Assembly (NCBI GenBank): GCA_964512305.1
Contig: CAZEIW010000012.1
Coordinates: forward strand, 1-22,839
Length of the DNA stretch: 22,839 nucleotides
Direction of reading: 5' to 3'
Origin: CAZEIW01 sp964512305
Lineage (GTDB): Bacteria; Pseudomonadota; Gammaproteobacteria; Burkholderiales; Burkholderiaceae_F
The notes under the pieces are model-generated. The model had not been told where the DNA came from. It did not search any database and worked only from the letters and a program-made list of their open reading frames with translations. The position numbers and the translations under genes are program-made. Shown here in pieces: positions 21,811 through 22,839 of the stretch; the first letter of the stretch is position 1, and every line of letters starts with the position of its first letter.

Positions 21811-22839
21811 CTAGCGTCCCGCCGCGTCGATCCGGCGCGCGAGGTCCGCGCGCAGCCTGGCGTCGTCTTCGGGCGAAAGCGGCCCGAGAATGCCGTGCCG
21901 GGCGGCTGGGATGTGGCCAGTTACGGTATCGGTCGGCCCGAACACGTAGTGCTCGAACAATGCGCGCCACGCCCCTCGAGTCTCGGGCGGAAGATTCCGG
22001 ATGCCCAGGATCCCGAGCAGCAAACAATCGAATCCGGATCCGCTCAGACTCCGCGCGCCGACCGTCTCATGCCACCAGTAGTTGACCGCCACGTTGAACG
22101 GATCGCGCGATTCGACGTTGTGCCACCACAGCGGCGGGATGAAGATCGCGTCTCCGGGCTCGAGATCGGCCGTCTGCGCCGCGGCCAGGGCGTCCCTGAA
22201 GCGCGGGAAGCGCTCGAAGTCGGGGTCGCCGAGGCGGACGAGGCTGACCGGCGCGCCGGTGGGCGCGAAATCGAGCGGCCCGATGTACAGGTTCGCGATC
22301 TGATCGGGGGGAAAGAGCGTGAAGCGCCGCCGGCCGCCCACGACGCAGGCGATGTTGCACCACTCGTCGAGATGCGTCGGTGTCGTCACCGGGTTGCCGA
22401 GCCAGATGCGCGGCGACACGGACTCGTCGAGGAGCGTGAGGCGGTTGTCCGCCAGGAAGCCCGGCACGCAGTCGCGGATCAGCGCGCTCTGGGCGACGAC
22501 GGCGGGCGCGCGCGGGAAGGCCGCATAGCGCAACGCCTGTTCCGCGATAGCAGCCAGCGGCAGCCGGTTGCGCAGGTAGTTGAAGCCGTCCATCGCGTCG
22601 TTGTAGAAAATGCGCCCGTCGATGCCGGGTGGAGTCATCAGTGCATCGACGGGTTTGCCGCTGTCGAGGCGGCGCAGATAGTCGACCAGCGCGGATGCCG
22701 AGCTGCGCCCGCGCTCGACCGCGGGCCACGCGGCCGCCAGCCCGCGCAGCACGGCGGGCTTCCCGGACGCGATGACCTCGCGGCGGATCGCCTCGTCGTC
22801 CAGGCCCGCATATTCGCGAATCGGCATCAAAGGGTTCAC
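21811..22839 (-). CDS. JmjC/cupin_8-like protein (possible Fe(II)/2-oxoglutarate oxygenase)
   Basis: The 342-residue protein has a double-stranded beta-helix core of the cupin_8/JmjC type. The metal triad is His156 and Asp158 in PTHLDEWCN, then His240 in PPLWWHNV. The N-terminus (REVIASGKPAVLRGLAAAWP, 21-40) is typical of these hydroxylase-like proteins. Such enzymes use iron, oxygen and 2-oxoglutarate to hydroxylate proteins or small molecules. It is cytoplasmic. The C-terminal 80 residues are less conserved and may form helices, perhaps for dimerisation. The first GTG lies exactly at the window edge (22839), so the gene could start further upstream; an ATG at 22827 is another possible start. 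No ribosome site is visible. Target unknown. Confidence 0.85.
   Translation of the reverse strand: MNPLMPIREYAGLDDEAIRREVIASGKPAVLRGLAAAWPAVERGRSSASALVDYLRRLDSGKPVDALMTPPGIDGRIFYNDAMDGFNYLRNRLPLAAIAEQALRYAAFPRAPAVVAQSALIRDCVPGFLADNRLTLLDESVSPRIWLGNPVTTPTHLDEWCNIACVVGGRRRFTLFPPDQIANLYIGPLDFAPTGAPVSLVRLGDPDFERFPRFRDALAAAQTADLEPGDAIFIPPLWWHNVESRDPFNVAVNYWWHETVGARSLSGSGFDCLLLGILGIRNLPPETRGAWRALFEHYVFGPTDTVTGHIPAARHGILGPLSPEDDARLRADLARRIDAAGR

Overview
The window is high-GC, densely coded DNA that looks like the chromosome of a betaproteobacterium, most likely Burkholderiales or a relative. The evidence is gene content (MmgE/PrpD with a TRAP-type binding protein, an aromatic-degradation cluster with a DUF2783 gene, acetoacetate decarboxylase) and a GC-rich hairpin repeat of a kind common in those genomes. 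There are no rRNA or tRNA genes, no CRISPR array and no transposase.

Layout. (1) 1-2345, plus strand: an MmgE/PrpD-family protein translationally coupled to a TRAP-family solute-binding protein. (2) 2394-3539, minus: a patatin-like phospholipase. A 227-bp divergent spacer with repeated motifs separates it from (3) 3767-7953, plus: an RND efflux permease and its periplasmic adaptor, overlapping, with no outer-membrane channel gene in view. (4) 7950-9950, minus: a membrane diguanylate cyclase (Cache-HAMP-PAS-GGDEF) that shares a CTAG stop overlap with the adaptor. (5) 9951-10390: a gene-free stretch with a perfect palindrome and a 296-bp composite inverted-repeat element. (6) 10391-11785, minus: an orphan membrane histidine kinase. 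(7) 11870-16911, minus: a tight gene run. In transcription order it holds a truncated and frameshifted FAD-monooxygenase remnant, DUF2783, a VOC-fold protein, fumarylacetoacetase, a RibD/DHFR-like reductase, L-serine dehydratase and an FMN reductase. (8) 16944-18974, plus: a large tetraheme cytochrome c with internal membrane segments. (9) 19124-19762, minus: a lower-GC tetratricopeptide-repeat ORF that looks like a fragment. (10) 19790-22839, minus: acetoacetate decarboxylase, an MBL-fold hydrolase and a JmjC/cupin_8 protein that may run past the window edge.

How the genes fit together. The block 14499-16911 reads as the downstream part of an aromatic catabolic operon: ring hydroxylation (now broken), possible VOC-type chemistry, then hydrolysis of a fumarylacetoacetate-type product to fumarate plus a keto acid. 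The RND pair is one efflux unit. The kinase and the cyclase are two separate membrane sensors with no cognate regulator nearby.

I found no clear new multi-gene defence or biosynthetic system. The points most worth a second look are: altered proton-relay residues in the RND permease; the decayed monooxygenase with its dinucleotide frameshift and resulting false fusion frame; the composite inverted repeat abutting the kinase stop codon; the low-GC TPR fragment in frame with the upstream decarboxylase; and the tetraheme cytochrome architecture.
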